From Eukaryota sp. TZLM1-RC (lineage: Eukaryota > Metamonada: BaSk clade): DNA of 64,000 bases. The stretch is from NCBI GenBank assembly GCA_040285825.1, contig JAUPSS010000007.1:2578689-2642688 (forward strand), written 5' to 3'. The translations under genes and the position numbers were made by a program. Of this stretch, positions 1-8,743 are shown one piece after another. Under the pieces are notes generated by a model. That model searched no databases and was not told the origin of the DNA. It saw nothing but the letters and a program-made list of their open reading frames with translations. Numbering within the stretch: the stretch's first letter is position 1; every line of letters begins with the position of its first letter.

Positions 1-1010
1 TTTACTTGATGTTGATGTCTGTAAAATACCATCTGATCCTGAAGTTGCCAAATCCAAATACCCCAAGTCAGTTAGCTTGAAATGTCTGATGCCAAGTGGT
101 GTTGCCTGTCCTATACCATCGTACAATCCTGAATCTCAAAGAGTATCTGTTAAAACGTTATCAGCACTGTTTGTTTTGGAACGATTTGTTTTAAAGGATT
201 CTATTTTTAGAAAGGAATATCTTGGAGCAATTCAAATTCGTGCTCAGTTGGCTGTGATTAATTCAACATTATCTCAGTTGCCCAATGTTTTGGCTTCCCT
301 TCCTCCCTCTTTGATGAATGTGAAATTCATACCCAAGCTTACCAAATGGTCCTTTAAAGGCGACAAAGCTTCATTTAAAATTCGTGTGGATCAGGCTGAA
401 AGAATACAGAATCAATTGCGAGAGGCTAACTGTGCCAGTTTGGTGTCGTTTGAATCTGTTCATCCGAGTTTCCAACCATCAAGTACTGATTTTCTTCAAG
501 TTCACTGCAAGTACTTACTTAATCGGTTCTCTGATTTCTGTACCTCGTACAGTGGTGGAAAATTTGAGAACATTCCGCTTATACTGGAAAATCATGTTCT
601 TCCTCCCGATTCCAAAGTTCAACCTTATCATAGAGTAGGCTTAAATAAGACCAATTTCCTTCGCTGCTGTAAAGCTTGTGTACCTGTTTTTTATGATGTT
701 CACCAATGGGATTGTAGTCATCAATTTGGCCCTTTGGTTCCACTGTTTACGCAGGTTTTGAAGAAGCTGGGCATGGTCTATTCTGCAGTATACGACGAAG
801 AAATTCCGTTCATGAAACGGAAAAGTAACGCAAAGAAGTATCTTCTCTATCTCCTGCACCATGATCTTTTCAATGAAAAGGTACAGCCAGCGAATCTGAA
901 GCTTATCTGGGAGCAACAATTCAACTAACTCAATACGTGTGCTTTAAATTTACAACTGTCAATTGTTTTGTTTTTGTTATAATTGTATGAATTTTTATTT
1001 GAATAGAGAA
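1..1010 (+). mobile_element. Exonuclease-domain element, copy 1 (3' part, cut by window edge)
   Basis: This is the 3' third of a ~3.1-kb dispersed element whose complete copy lies at 53742-56850. Near-identity to that copy runs from base 1 through the stop codon and about 80 bases of 3' untranslated sequence, and is lost after GAATAGAGAA at 1010. The other two copies continue for 11 more bases (to GATCCTT), so this copy is slightly shortened at its 3' end. The 5' part lies outside the window. Confidence 0.8.
2..928 (+). CDS. Exonuclease-domain element protein, C-terminal 308 residues
   Basis: The frame is open from the first bases of the window to TAA at 926-928 and corresponds to the C-terminal ~308 residues of the 987-aa protein at 53767-56759, with only a few substitutions. 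The exonuclease domain itself is outside the window. The visible part has no recognised family. It holds conserved Cys and His residues (RCCKACVPVF and DVHQWDCSH) that could form a metal site, and a lysine-rich stretch near the end (MKRKSNAKKY). There is no disruption here, so the copy could be intact to the left. Function unknown; the element context is inferred from the other copies. Confidence 0.7.
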   Translation, partial: LLDVDVCKIPSDPEVAKSKYPKSVSLKCLMPSGVACPIPSYNPESQRVSVKTLSALFVLERFVLKDSIFRKEYLGAIQIRAQLAVINSTLSQLPNVLASLPPSLMNVKFIPKLTKWSFKGDKASFKIRVDQAERIQNQLREANCASLVSFESVHPSFQPSSTDFLQVHCKYLLNRFSDFCTSYSGGKFENIPLILENHVLPPDSKVQPYHRVGLNKTNFLRCCKACVPVFYDVHQWDCSHQFGPLVPLFTQVLKKLGMVYSAVYDEEIPFMKRKSNAKKYLLYLLHHDLFNEKVQPANLKLIWEQQFN

Positions 1011-1037
1011 TTATATATATTATATATGATATAAGCA

Positions 1038-1063
1038 TATTATATAAACCTTAGGGCGCCAAC
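1038..1063 (-). repeat. LTR end remnant
   Basis: About 26 bases ending in CTTAGGGCGCCAACA match the reverse complement of the start of the 92-bp LTR at 27048-27139. The rest of the LTR is not recognisable. It lies directly after exonuclease-element copy 1, so an LTR retroelement once sat here in the minus orientation or was cut by a rearrangement. Confidence 0.5.
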
Positions 1064-1088
1064 ACCTGTACATATTCGTCATACAGAT

Positions 1089-1700
1089 TTGAATTGTAAA
1101 TGTGCACAATTTGCTATTTTGCACCAAATTTGTAATTGTTGCAGTTTTGGAAAATTTCGCGATGTCCCTCACATTCGAATGAGACATACTTTGTGGTCGA
1201 TGTGTAGTAATTCAGGTGTAAGTTCAGAAATTGAAGTAACGTTGAAATCATTGTGCCCAGACATTGCCACTCATGACACCATGGATGTTGTTTCTTCGTT
1301 TAGAGGCAATGTCAAATTACTAATTGATGTTAAAACAGTTGACTTAAATAATAATACAAACTGTGGGCATCAAGATGTGGTGGAAATATTAGCTGTAAAC
1401 GAGTTAATCAAGCATAATCATTTTGATCCTTCAGTACCCAAAATCAATAAGTTTCCAAAATCTAAACGAAGCAAACTGTGTTATTCAATAATTTCGCAAT
1501 TTTTTTGAATGGACGATTAGGACCTGAGGCAACCTTGTTGTTGGATGAATTTAATGATTTCATCATCATTAAAAAACGCCTCCATTTAGGTAAAATTTCT
1601 GGACCAATCGAATTGTGTTCAGTTTGTACAAAGGTCTTGGTAAAATGGTTGAGGCTGTGGAACTTGCTCACGCTCAAAGAGTGTTTCACAATGTAGGTGG
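1089..1700 (+). pseudogene. LINE C-terminal (endonuclease-like) remnant
   Basis: Two overlapping frames (1089-1508, then about 1478-1690) together resemble the C-terminal part of the LINE proteins in this window. The first has a histidine followed by MDVVSSFRGNVKLLIDVKTVD, equivalent to the RGD...VVDFTTVD motif at about 23400-23460. The second has FAIFLNGRLGPEATLLLDEF, equivalent to FAFSIFGNIGQSALNFINDF. A frameshift near 1500 separates them. This is a diverged, non-functional copy. The assignment rests on motif order, not on a search. Confidence 0.55.
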
Positions 1701-2033
1701 AGATTCCTCTCCATTGAGGAAGTAATTAGTTGTTGTTGAAAGTGCATAATTTTCTTCCCTTATAAATAATAATTTTTGGAACAGTCCAGAAGTGCTTGTA
1801 ATTTTGAAACACAAGCACTCAACATATTGCGAAACGAAAAAAGAAAATTACAATTTAATAACTCAATAACACTATCTCAAGATCTGTAAAACTAAACACG
1901 ATCACATCCTAATTGATTAAAGAAAAACCGTGAATAATGAAAGTTGGAATTTATTGAAGCAATAAATGACCTGTGCACGTGTACCGAAAAACAGGAACAA
2001 ATTTTTTAATCAATTGTGGCCTCCCGGATCGAG
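1701..2033. other. Intergenic, nothing recognised
   Basis: AT-rich sequence with no convincing ORF, RNA gene or repeat. It would carry the 3' untranslated region of the VWA gene on the minus strand. Confidence 0.5.
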
Positions 2034-3143
2034 TTATACTCTAGACAGACTCCTTGCTGCCCCACTTAAAGGATTTTCGGTAGTTTGGAACTGAGAAACT
2101 GTGCTCTGGGAAGGTACAGTCGTTGACTTTGTTACTTTTTGATCTGACAACCTGAATGCTGACATTGATGCAGGGGTACTTCCTCCGAAACCCATCACAC
2201 TCTCAGCGGCACGAGATGAACCATTTGAGTTGTATTGACGCCGTATAAGGGGAAGAATTGATATATAACCAATGTATGCAGAAATTGCAATAATGGAAAT
2301 TGATAAAATTGCTTGAAAAACACAAATTGTTGTGACATATATAAATGATGATAGAATTAAAAACAAAACCAACAAAACTCCACAAACAAGTGCGGATAAC
2401 TGCAGATTTTGGAGTATACGGTTTTTGGACGGTAACAAGTAATAATTGAAATACAATAGAACAGACTGAAAAGTTAAAGCCAACCCAACAAGCCACACAA
2501 TCCTTCCACATAAAGAAGTGGGCGTTGGAAAGTAGTCGCAATATTCATCAGCAATTTGTGGCAAGACTCGACTTAGTTCAGAGTAATCAGAGACAGAAAG
2601 GTAATGGTCATCTGTGTCTGCTATAAATTTAAGGTTCTCCTGGTGTTGTTGCTGACCAACTCCAATGGTGTAGACATTTACATTATTGTCATGAAGTTCA
2701 GTGACAATGTCGTAGAATTCATTAATATCATCCTGACCATCCGTTACGAGAATGACTACCTGGTCGTTGGATTCGCCAAACTTGAATCGCGAGTTTTCAA
2801 GAAGTTCATCCCGAGCAGATAAGAGACCCTCCTTGATTTCAGTGACTGCGAGAAGAGGTAGCATGTTGGAGATCGTATTCCTTAGTACACAGCGTGTTCC
2901 AGTAAGACAGACTTCACGTTGCGCACCAAGTGAGAATTGATGTATAGACAGATGAATACCATTGTCAGAGACAGATAAAAAGTCAACAGAGTCACTGAGA
3001 AAATCTTGGATTTGATCCCAGGAATCTTCAACTGAAAGAGAAGAATCAACTACTAGTACAATGTCAACAGCATTATCACAAACAAGAGCAAAAGAAAGAG
3101 AAAAGAAGAGTGAAAGCACAAGAAGTGTCCAGGGTCTGGTCAT
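2034..3143 (-). CDS. Secreted/membrane VWA-domain protein
   Basis: A 369-aa protein. I start at ATG 3143 because it gives a clean signal peptide (MTRPWTLLVLSLFFSLSFAL); the longer frame begins with GTG. A von Willebrand factor A domain follows at about residues 22-195. It has a MIDAS-type DSSLS motif directly after the hydrophobic beta strand (VDIVLVVDSSLS), a central acidic strand VVILVTDGQDD and a final YTIGVG strand. Then come four hydrophobic segments at about residues 215-315 and a Ser/Thr-rich tail, probably cytoplasmic. This suggests metal-dependent ligand binding or adhesion on the extracytoplasmic side, anchored by a multipass bundle. VWA plus a multi-TM C terminus is unusual, and I do not recognise a named family. 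Confidence 0.8.
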   Translation of the reverse strand: MTRPWTLLVLSLFFSLSFALVCDNAVDIVLVVDSSLSVEDSWDQIQDFLSDSVDFLSVSDNGIHLSIHQFSLGAQREVCLTGTRCVLRNTISNMLPLLAVTEIKEGLLSARDELLENSRFKFGESNDQVVILVTDGQDDINEFYDIVTELHDNNVNVYTIGVGQQQHQENLKFIADTDDHYLSVSDYSELSRVLPQIADEYCDYFPTPTSLCGRIVWLVGLALTFQSVLLYFNYYLLPSKNRILQNLQLSALVCGVLLVLFLILSSFIYVTTICVFQAILSISIIAISAYIGYISILPLIRRQYNSNGSSRAAESVMGFGGSTPASMSAFRLSDQKVTKSTTVPSQSTVSQFQTTENPLSGAARSLSRV

Positions 3144-3239
3144 ATTACAGATAAGGTTTGAAGCTGAGAATTTCACTCGGTGTGGATATTGAATAAATAT
3201 CCCCTAATAATTGCCCAATAATTGTGTAACTTCTCAGCA

Positions 3240-3269
3240 CCAAGGGTTAGTATACACTAAACACCTTGG
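3240..3269. repeat. Imperfect palindrome downstream of Fanzor-like gene
   Basis: CCAAGG (3240-3245) pairs with CCTTGG (3264-3269), and the inner TTAGT (3247-3251) pairs with ACTAA (3256-3260), leaving a 4-base loop. It starts 20 bases past the stop codon of the minus-strand Fanzor-like gene, in its predicted 3' region. It could be an RNA hairpin of the transcript or chance. Confidence 0.4.
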
Positions 3270-3289
3270 AAATACGTTGATTAAAACAG

Positions 3290-3979
3290 CTACTGCTGTC
3301 TCCTTAGACGTCTCACACGCCTTGGCCTTCTGAATGGTTTAGGCCTAGTACCAGTGAAATACTCACTAATTGCAATCTCCAGCTGGTTTCTGGAGGCTGA
3401 GATGTCCCTAGACCAGTTGGTCTGACATCGAGGGCAATCGAACTTAGCGTTATTTACCCTTCCGTCATCATGATAGATCTTTCTATGAAAGACCTTACAG
3501 CAATTCAGTTTTGCTGAGGTCATAAACTCGTCCCCGACTTTGAGGCTTTCAAAGTGTTTTTTGATTTGTTTGAGAAATCTCTTTTGGGGGGATTTCACAG
3601 ATGGACCACCACCGCCATTGCCGAACCAAACAATAGTGTTTCTTCCTTCAGACAAGCGTTTAATTTTGTTAGTAAAACTAGTTATTCTCTTTTGCCTTCG
3701 TATGAAGAAATCAAACTTATTTCTTCTCAACTTTTTTCTTACACCACGCTGTAAATTTCCAGACATAATTGAAGCATATTCAGGCTCTTCCTCAGATTCA
3801 GGAACATAAGGTAAACTTATTTCAATCAGATACTCTTGGACGCTCTGAGCGGAATAAGTGTTAGGAGTTGCTTGAGTGAGAGGAGGAGGGTGATTTAGTC
3901 TTCGTTCTTTTGGATTCAGTAGCAGTCCAGAATGTTCAAAAACAGGTGCAGAATTTCGGAAAGAACCAGCAGTCCACAA
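3290..3979 (-). CDS. Fanzor/TnpB-like RuvC nuclease, C-terminal half
   Basis: The 229-aa open frame ends in the motif series typical of eukaryotic TnpB homologues (Fanzor). A basic helix (about residues 80-110) leads into a strand IVWFGNGGGGPS (116-127) and a lysine-rich helix. Next comes GDEFMTS (149-155), where Fanzors place the RuvC-II glutamate, then a zinc-ribbon half CPRC (182-185) and NWSRDISASRN (188-198), the RuvC-III Asp region. A very basic tail follows. Oddities: the first zinc knuckle is degenerate (Cys160-Cys161 rather than CxxC), and at the position expected for RuvC-I (DPG) I see NPKERRL (22-28), which may mean loss of the first catalytic Asp. The frame begins with TTG and has no ATG, so the N-terminal half must come from upstream exons or is broken (see 4323-4727). 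Family call good, integrity uncertain. Confidence 0.7.
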   Translation of the reverse strand: MWTAGSFRNSAPVFEHSGLLLNPKERRLNHPPPLTQATPNTYSAQSVQEYLIEISLPYVPESEEEPEYASIMSGNLQRGVRKKLRRNKFDFFIRRQKRITSFTNKIKRLSEGRNTIVWFGNGGGGPSVKSPQKRFLKQIKKHFESLKVGDEFMTSAKLNCCKVFHRKIYHDDGRVNNAKFDCPRCQTNWSRDISASRNQLEIAISEYFTGTRPKPFRRPRRVRRLRRQQ

Positions 3980-4727
3980 AGATTGCTACAAAAAACAAAT
4001 TTTCATCAGGATCTCTGTAATTGGGTTGTTATTCCACTGGTAACCGCGGTCTTCTCTGTGGATTTGCTGTGCTATGGACATTGGATTTTCGTTTTGGATT
4101 TCCACCAATATATGCGTTGGCTGTTATATTGAGCCAATGGATCAAGATATGCTTGTGTATTTCTTGGTACAATTGTAAAATTGACTCATCTGGATGAATC
4201 CCTTGAAGTACACATTCGGCGTACTTCTTGGGGCAGGGGCAATTTAGAAACTGAGCACATCTCTTGAAAAAATTGCGTTTCTAGACAAAAGGGTCGTCAG
4301 CAAACAACTGACAAAAAACTTCTCACAGTGGGATGGCTCGACTGCCAAGAAGAGTGGAAATACACCAAGATCTCCCATCGTTGGCTGAGGTGGTTTCATT
4401 CAGCGGTCGCCAAGGCCAAAAGTGCCGAACAAGGTGTTGCAGCGCTTGGTAAACCAAAGGATGGTTCTCAAATGGCCTCCTTTGTTTAGGCTCACGTTGG
4501 CAAACAAAGTCGAAACAGAGGCTCCAGAACTGGCTTTGAGTAAGCCACATAGAGTGTTCTGGGTATTGGAGCACAAAGAGTCGTGATGGGTGAGTAGCAT
4601 GAGCTCCGATACTAGTAAGAACTTGGAACTGGCGTTCCATAGCTTCTTGTGCCTCTGAGTCGAAGAACTGGTTGACAGACGCTCCTACAGCTGTAGTTTG
4701 TAGAACTTTATCCATGGCAGTCAACAC
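3980..4727 (-). pseudogene. Possible N-terminal part of the Fanzor-like gene, fragmented
   Basis: Upstream of the Fanzor-like frame lies a 134-codon ORF (4323-4727). It is followed in the same frame, past TGA and TAG, by coding-looking sequence rich in Cys/Lys (FKRCAQFLNCPCPKKYAEC, about 4190-4265) that runs to a TAA near 4043. A candidate 32-nt GT...CTAG intron at about 4279-4310 with a CTGAC branch-like site would join an alternative frame to this stretch, matching the tiny introns seen elsewhere. I could not build one continuous reading frame into 3979. Either several mini-introns are present or the gene is a pseudogene. The sequence has no motif I can name on its own; the link to the nuclease rests on adjacency and strand. 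Confidence 0.35.
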
Positions 4728-4964
4728 AGAACGGACACAGTGAGAAATGATTGAAAATTTGTTTCCTAAAATTGAAAATTAGTTGAAGTCAATCAATCTT
4801 AAAGTTGTCAATTCAAAGTTAAGTTAGTTACAAGTGTTTATTAATGATACATATCGTTCAAGATTACTTTCTGACCATTTTCCTTTCTTCAGACAAGAAC
4901 TAATGTTACAAAAGTTGGTGAGTGGAGTTTGGTTGGGTTGTCATCATTCCCCAGATTATATCGT

Positions 4965-5710
4965 ATTTATTGAATTTGCACACTTGATTAAATTAAATCA
5001 TAACTAATGGGACGACTATCATTAAACCAAGATTTCCTCTACAAAATCTTGATTTGCTTGCTGTCTAGCTTAAGCTTCTCTAATTCGATTGAAAGACCGA
5101 GGTAATCTATTAATAATGGCAAATTGAATCCGTGAACGCCATAAAAAAATATCAAATCTTTTCATTGTTTTTTCTTTCACCATTTTTTGGAAGTCATCCA
5201 AAAAAGTTTCTGCTTCATCTGATAATCTTCCATTTATCGAAAATGGGAAAGCAATAAAAACCAGCTGTGTATTTCTATCGACATTTGCATCTTCAATTTC
5301 TTTATCATATTTTCTATGTTTTTCTTTTGCTTTAAAATCCAGAGCAGCCACAGGATTAAGTTTTCTTCTGTGAACCAAAGTATCGTTTGCAACATTACAT
5401 GAGACAATGTCAACAATAGCTTCAGAATTATCAATCCAATCACAGTATACATCACCTCTATCATCAGAACCAAAATTATTCAGAGAAAGTGTTTCCTTCA
5501 GCAGGGGCTCTTTGATACACGATATCCTTGCAGTTTGTGCCATATTGAAAACAGTGTCTCTAACAGCATCATGTAATGAAAGAATTGAATCTGAAGGTAA
5601 ATCAATTAAAAAAATTAGGCTGTTGGGAACCACCGTTTGGATACATACCTGTTCCAAAACAATCAACGTCACTTGTTCTGCACTTGTACTTGCAAGATTG
5701 ATGTGACATT
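4965..5710 (-). mobile_element. 5'-truncated LINE copy (family B)
   Basis: Minus-strand copy with an intact 3' end. The 3' terminus CAAATTCAATAAAT lies at 4965, and the open frame 5070-5672 encodes the C-terminal domain of the LINE polyprotein. Features seen: LHDAVRDTVF, then RGDVYCDWIDNSEAIVDIVS (GD-x(10)-D spacing, as in PD-(D/E)XK nucleases), a conserved Lys-rich KAKEKHRKYDK and FIAFPFSINGRL. RT is missing, consistent with 5' truncation during target-primed reverse transcription. Copies at 6531-7074 and 46055-46570, and the longer one near 48 kb, are close relatives. Confidence 0.8.
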
Positions 5711-5971
5711 ACAATTGTGTGACCTTAGGACGACATATTCAACCAAAATAAATGGCATATACAAATGTAATCGCTGAATTAAAATTCCTTTATTAGTAAG
5801 CTCTCAGCCGAGAAAATATTCAAACCAATTAGAACGTGACAGTATGTTATAATTTTAAAAAATTTCCACAAATATAAACAAAAAACCATTCGTCAACATG
5901 ATTAAATTCAAATCACATAATTACAAAACAGTAATCAAAACTTTGAATTAATCAGCCCAAAGTCAAAAATC

Positions 5972-6475
5972 CTAAATATCCAGATTGTCCAAAAGTGAGT
6001 GTTTGAAAGGTACCTCTATTAGTGCAAGTTCGGGCTTTAAAAGTGGAGGAAGTGTCGAACTGGTGTTAAGACGCTGAGTTATGCCTTCCAGCATTGAGGA
6101 GAAGTCAATTGCGCGATTGAAGAGGTGAGGCAGTTGTTGGGATGGTGGTATGGACGAAATAGTTTGTGAAAATTGTTGATTGGCGGTATTTAATTCATTT
6201 GTGGCGGTGACGTCAACATAAGTAGAAAGGGATTGGGGTAACTGCATATCAGTAAGATCCAGTGATTCTGGTCGAGGTAGAAGTAGAAATTGTTGAAAAA
6301 GATGACTCCAGCTGTCAATCTGTTGTTTAAGAGATGACATGCGTCCAGCTAAGACCGATAATTGTTCAAGGCATTGAGGGAATGGACGGTTCAGATCGAA
6401 TGCATATAAAGAGTCTCGGAGATCATCTGCCTTAGATTTTATAGTAGAAAGAGCATCCTGTAACTCTTCTGACAT
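5972..6475 (-). CDS. Mediator subunit 8-like protein
   Basis: A 167-aa protein starting at ATG 6475; an upstream in-frame GTG is ignored. TCATT lies a short way upstream of the ATG. Residues 1-75 follow the Med8 pattern: an amphipathic helix (ELQDALSTIKSKADDLRDSL), a short break with PFP, a second helix with a Leu/Ser-rich heptad pattern (QLSVLAGRMSSLKQQIDSW), then a hydrophobic strand and proline turn FLLLPRPES. In known Mediator, Med8 sits in the head module and links RNA polymerase II to regulators. The rest is low in recognisable motifs. The gene lies between two 5'-truncated LINE copies on the same strand. The call rests on helix pattern and size, so an unrelated coiled-coil protein remains possible. 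Confidence 0.5.
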   Translation of the reverse strand: MSEELQDALSTIKSKADDLRDSLYAFDLNRPFPQCLEQLSVLAGRMSSLKQQIDSWSHLFQQFLLLPRPESLDLTDMQLPQSLSTYVDVTATNELNTANQQFSQTISSIPPSQQLPHLFNRAIDFSSMLEGITQRLNTSSTLPPLLKPELALIEVPFKHSLLDNLDI

Positions 6476-6530
6476 GAAGAACACAAATTAAAGAAGGTGC
6501 AAATGAAGAAAAGTATCTACTGTTTCTTTG

Positions 6531-7074
6531 ATTTATTGAATTTGCACACTTAATTAAATTAACTCAATACTAATGGGACGACTATCATTGAACCAAGATT
6601 TCCTCTACAAAATTTTGATCTGCTTGCTGTCTAGCTAAAGCTTCTCTTATTCTATTGAAAAACCGTGGTAATCTATTAATAATGGCAAATTGAATCCGTG
6701 AACGCCATAAAAATATATCAAATCTTCTTATTGTTTTTTCTTGCACCATTTTTTTGGAAGTCATTCAAAAAAGTTTCTGCTTCAACTGATAATCTGCCAT
6801 TTATCGAAAATGGGAAAGCAATAAAAACTAGCTGTGTATTTCTATCGACATTACCCTCTTCAATATCTTTATCATATTTTCTATGTTTCTCTTTTGCTTT
6901 AAAATCCAGAGCAGCCACAGGATTAAGTTTTCTTCTGTGAACCAAAGTATCGTTTGCAACATTACATGAGACAAAGTCAACAATAGCTTCAGAATTATCA
7001 ATCCAATCACAGTATACATCACCTCTATCATCAGAGCTAAAGTTATTCAGAGAAAGTGTTTCCTTCAGCAGAGG
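6531..7074 (-). mobile_element. 5'-truncated LINE copy (family B)
   Basis: Almost the same sequence as 4965-5710 but truncated earlier: homology stops at about 7074 (TCAGCAGAGG). The 3' end CAAATTCAATAAAT is at 6531, only about 55 bp upstream of the MED8-like start codon. Coding frames 6718-6945 and 6828-7031 are fragments of the endonuclease-like C-terminal domain, separated by a frameshift. Non-functional. Confidence 0.8.
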
Positions 7075-8366
7075 CCAAAAAATCTCAATTTGACAGAAAC
7101 GAATTCAAGACTCTGATTTTTCCTACTGTTTTGTATGTCTACTATCTAGATAATGTTCCACCGGTAATGTTAACTCACAAATCAGGACTGTCTTCCTAGA
7201 TCCATCCATATTTTTTGAGATAGGAATTGGACCACTTAACTTAGTCACAACTAAATGAAAATCTACATAATGATTTGTGTGATAAGGTTAATCTGATGCT
7301 GTAAGGTGAGACATTTATACAGATAAGGAATAAGATGTTTATTGAATTTCACTGGTCCTTATAAAGGCCATCACTAGTGCAGCATCCATCTTTGATAATA
7401 AATGTACTAGAACTATTTGTCCACAGTACAACAAATCACAGTAAATTCTTTATGATCTAGGCAGGTAGAGGTGAACAAAACTATTTAAAATTGAATCATC
7501 TCCCCATTTAGGTCTACTTTGTTTTTCAAAAATTGAATTACTTGGACAACTGAAAACAATGTGACACAATATGGCAGATAGATTGACTCAATGAACACAC
7601 AGGGGACAATAGATCCATGAGGCAATTTCCCAAAATTTTCCATCAATAAAGGCTATCAGCAGTAGGTAATACACTCAAGGAAAAATTATTGCACTTGATG
7701 ATTCTAGCAAGGTAGATCAACACGAACAGCCAATGATGATCAGCATTCATATTTTCCGAGTTTAATATGACATTGTTAATTTAAGATTGAACTCTACACT
7801 CTCTGAATGTATGGATTCTTCTTTGATTCTCGTTTTTTTTAATTTTGGAAATAATTTTCGTACGATTTTCGGTATTTGTTAATCAATTTCTTTCTTCAAC
7901 CAGTAGAGAATATTTCTCCAACTGATCCATTGGATTATGTATTGGATTATTGTTTTCAGAGACCGCAATAGGACAAACATCCATTTTAGAACAATTACTG
8001 TTGTAAGAGGTGAAGTATAGAAAGAAAATATTATTCCCAAAATTATTGATTACTCATTAAACTTGGGTGACAACGATCACACAACTAAATCTACAGCAGA
8101 ATGGGAAGCAACTGTATCCCAAATTCAATTCCAAAAATTGAAGATTTGACACATTAGTAGAGTATTTTTAACAATTTTTTTGTAAATACTATATTTTATG
8201 GAGGCTATCATGAATAATTATTGAAAAAATTGAGATGATGAAACTGATATCAAAGATTCAAATCAGTAGATCCCAGCCAAGTTGTTACTGAGATTGGAAA
8301 TTGGGAACAACAATTTTTTTGAGATTTAAAGAACCTAACAAAGGAAAACGGTTGAGCATTAATCTT
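7075..8366. other. Long non-coding stretch, nothing recognised
   Basis: No ORF over about 60 codons looks protein-like in either strand, and I see no RNA gene or tandem repeat. It is AT-rich and may be decayed transposon sequence, but I cannot tie it to a family. Confidence 0.4.
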
Positions 8367-8669
8367 TTAAATTGATGAATTTCGAATCAGGAGTTGATGT
8401 TTCAATTGGAAGAAAGCGGAGAAAACAGTTGAAGTATTCCGATGGCATAGAAGTAAAAGGCCTTGAAAAAGACCTGAGATTATTGTAAACCACAGCCTGA
8501 TCATGTGTAAATCATCCGAAAGTTTGTGGAATTGAGACCAAAATGCTTCATCAAAAGCGCTGGGAGTGATGGATACCCGTAATAATGGTGGAGATTGATC
8601 AGTATTCCTACAGAGATCCACGGTTGCTGAAGGTTTTAAAAAGCACAAATAATTGAGAAAATCTTCCAC
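8367..8669 (-). CDS. Small hypothetical protein with hydrophobic C-terminal half
   Basis: About 100 codons, beginning at GTG with a stop just upstream and no in-frame ATG. The true start may therefore lie in a short upstream exon joined at the acceptor-like TAATTCAG near 8682. The sequence is protein-like in composition (phrases such as PPLLRVSITPSAFDEAFW), and residues 55-75 are hydrophobic (MIRLWFTIISGLFQGLLLL), a possible membrane segment. It is divergently placed to the CCDC13-like gene about 75 bp away. No family recognised. It could also be a chance ORF. Confidence 0.35.
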   Translation of the reverse strand: MEDFLNYLCFLKPSATVDLCRNTDQSPPLLRVSITPSAFDEAFWSQFHKLSDDLHMIRLWFTIISGLFQGLLLLCHRNTSTVFSAFFQLKHQLLIRNSSI

Positions 8670-8743
8670 TTTCCAGAAGCTGAATTACTCAACATTGGTG
8701 TAAAAGGACACTTATTCCATTGTTATAGACAATATCTGCAATA

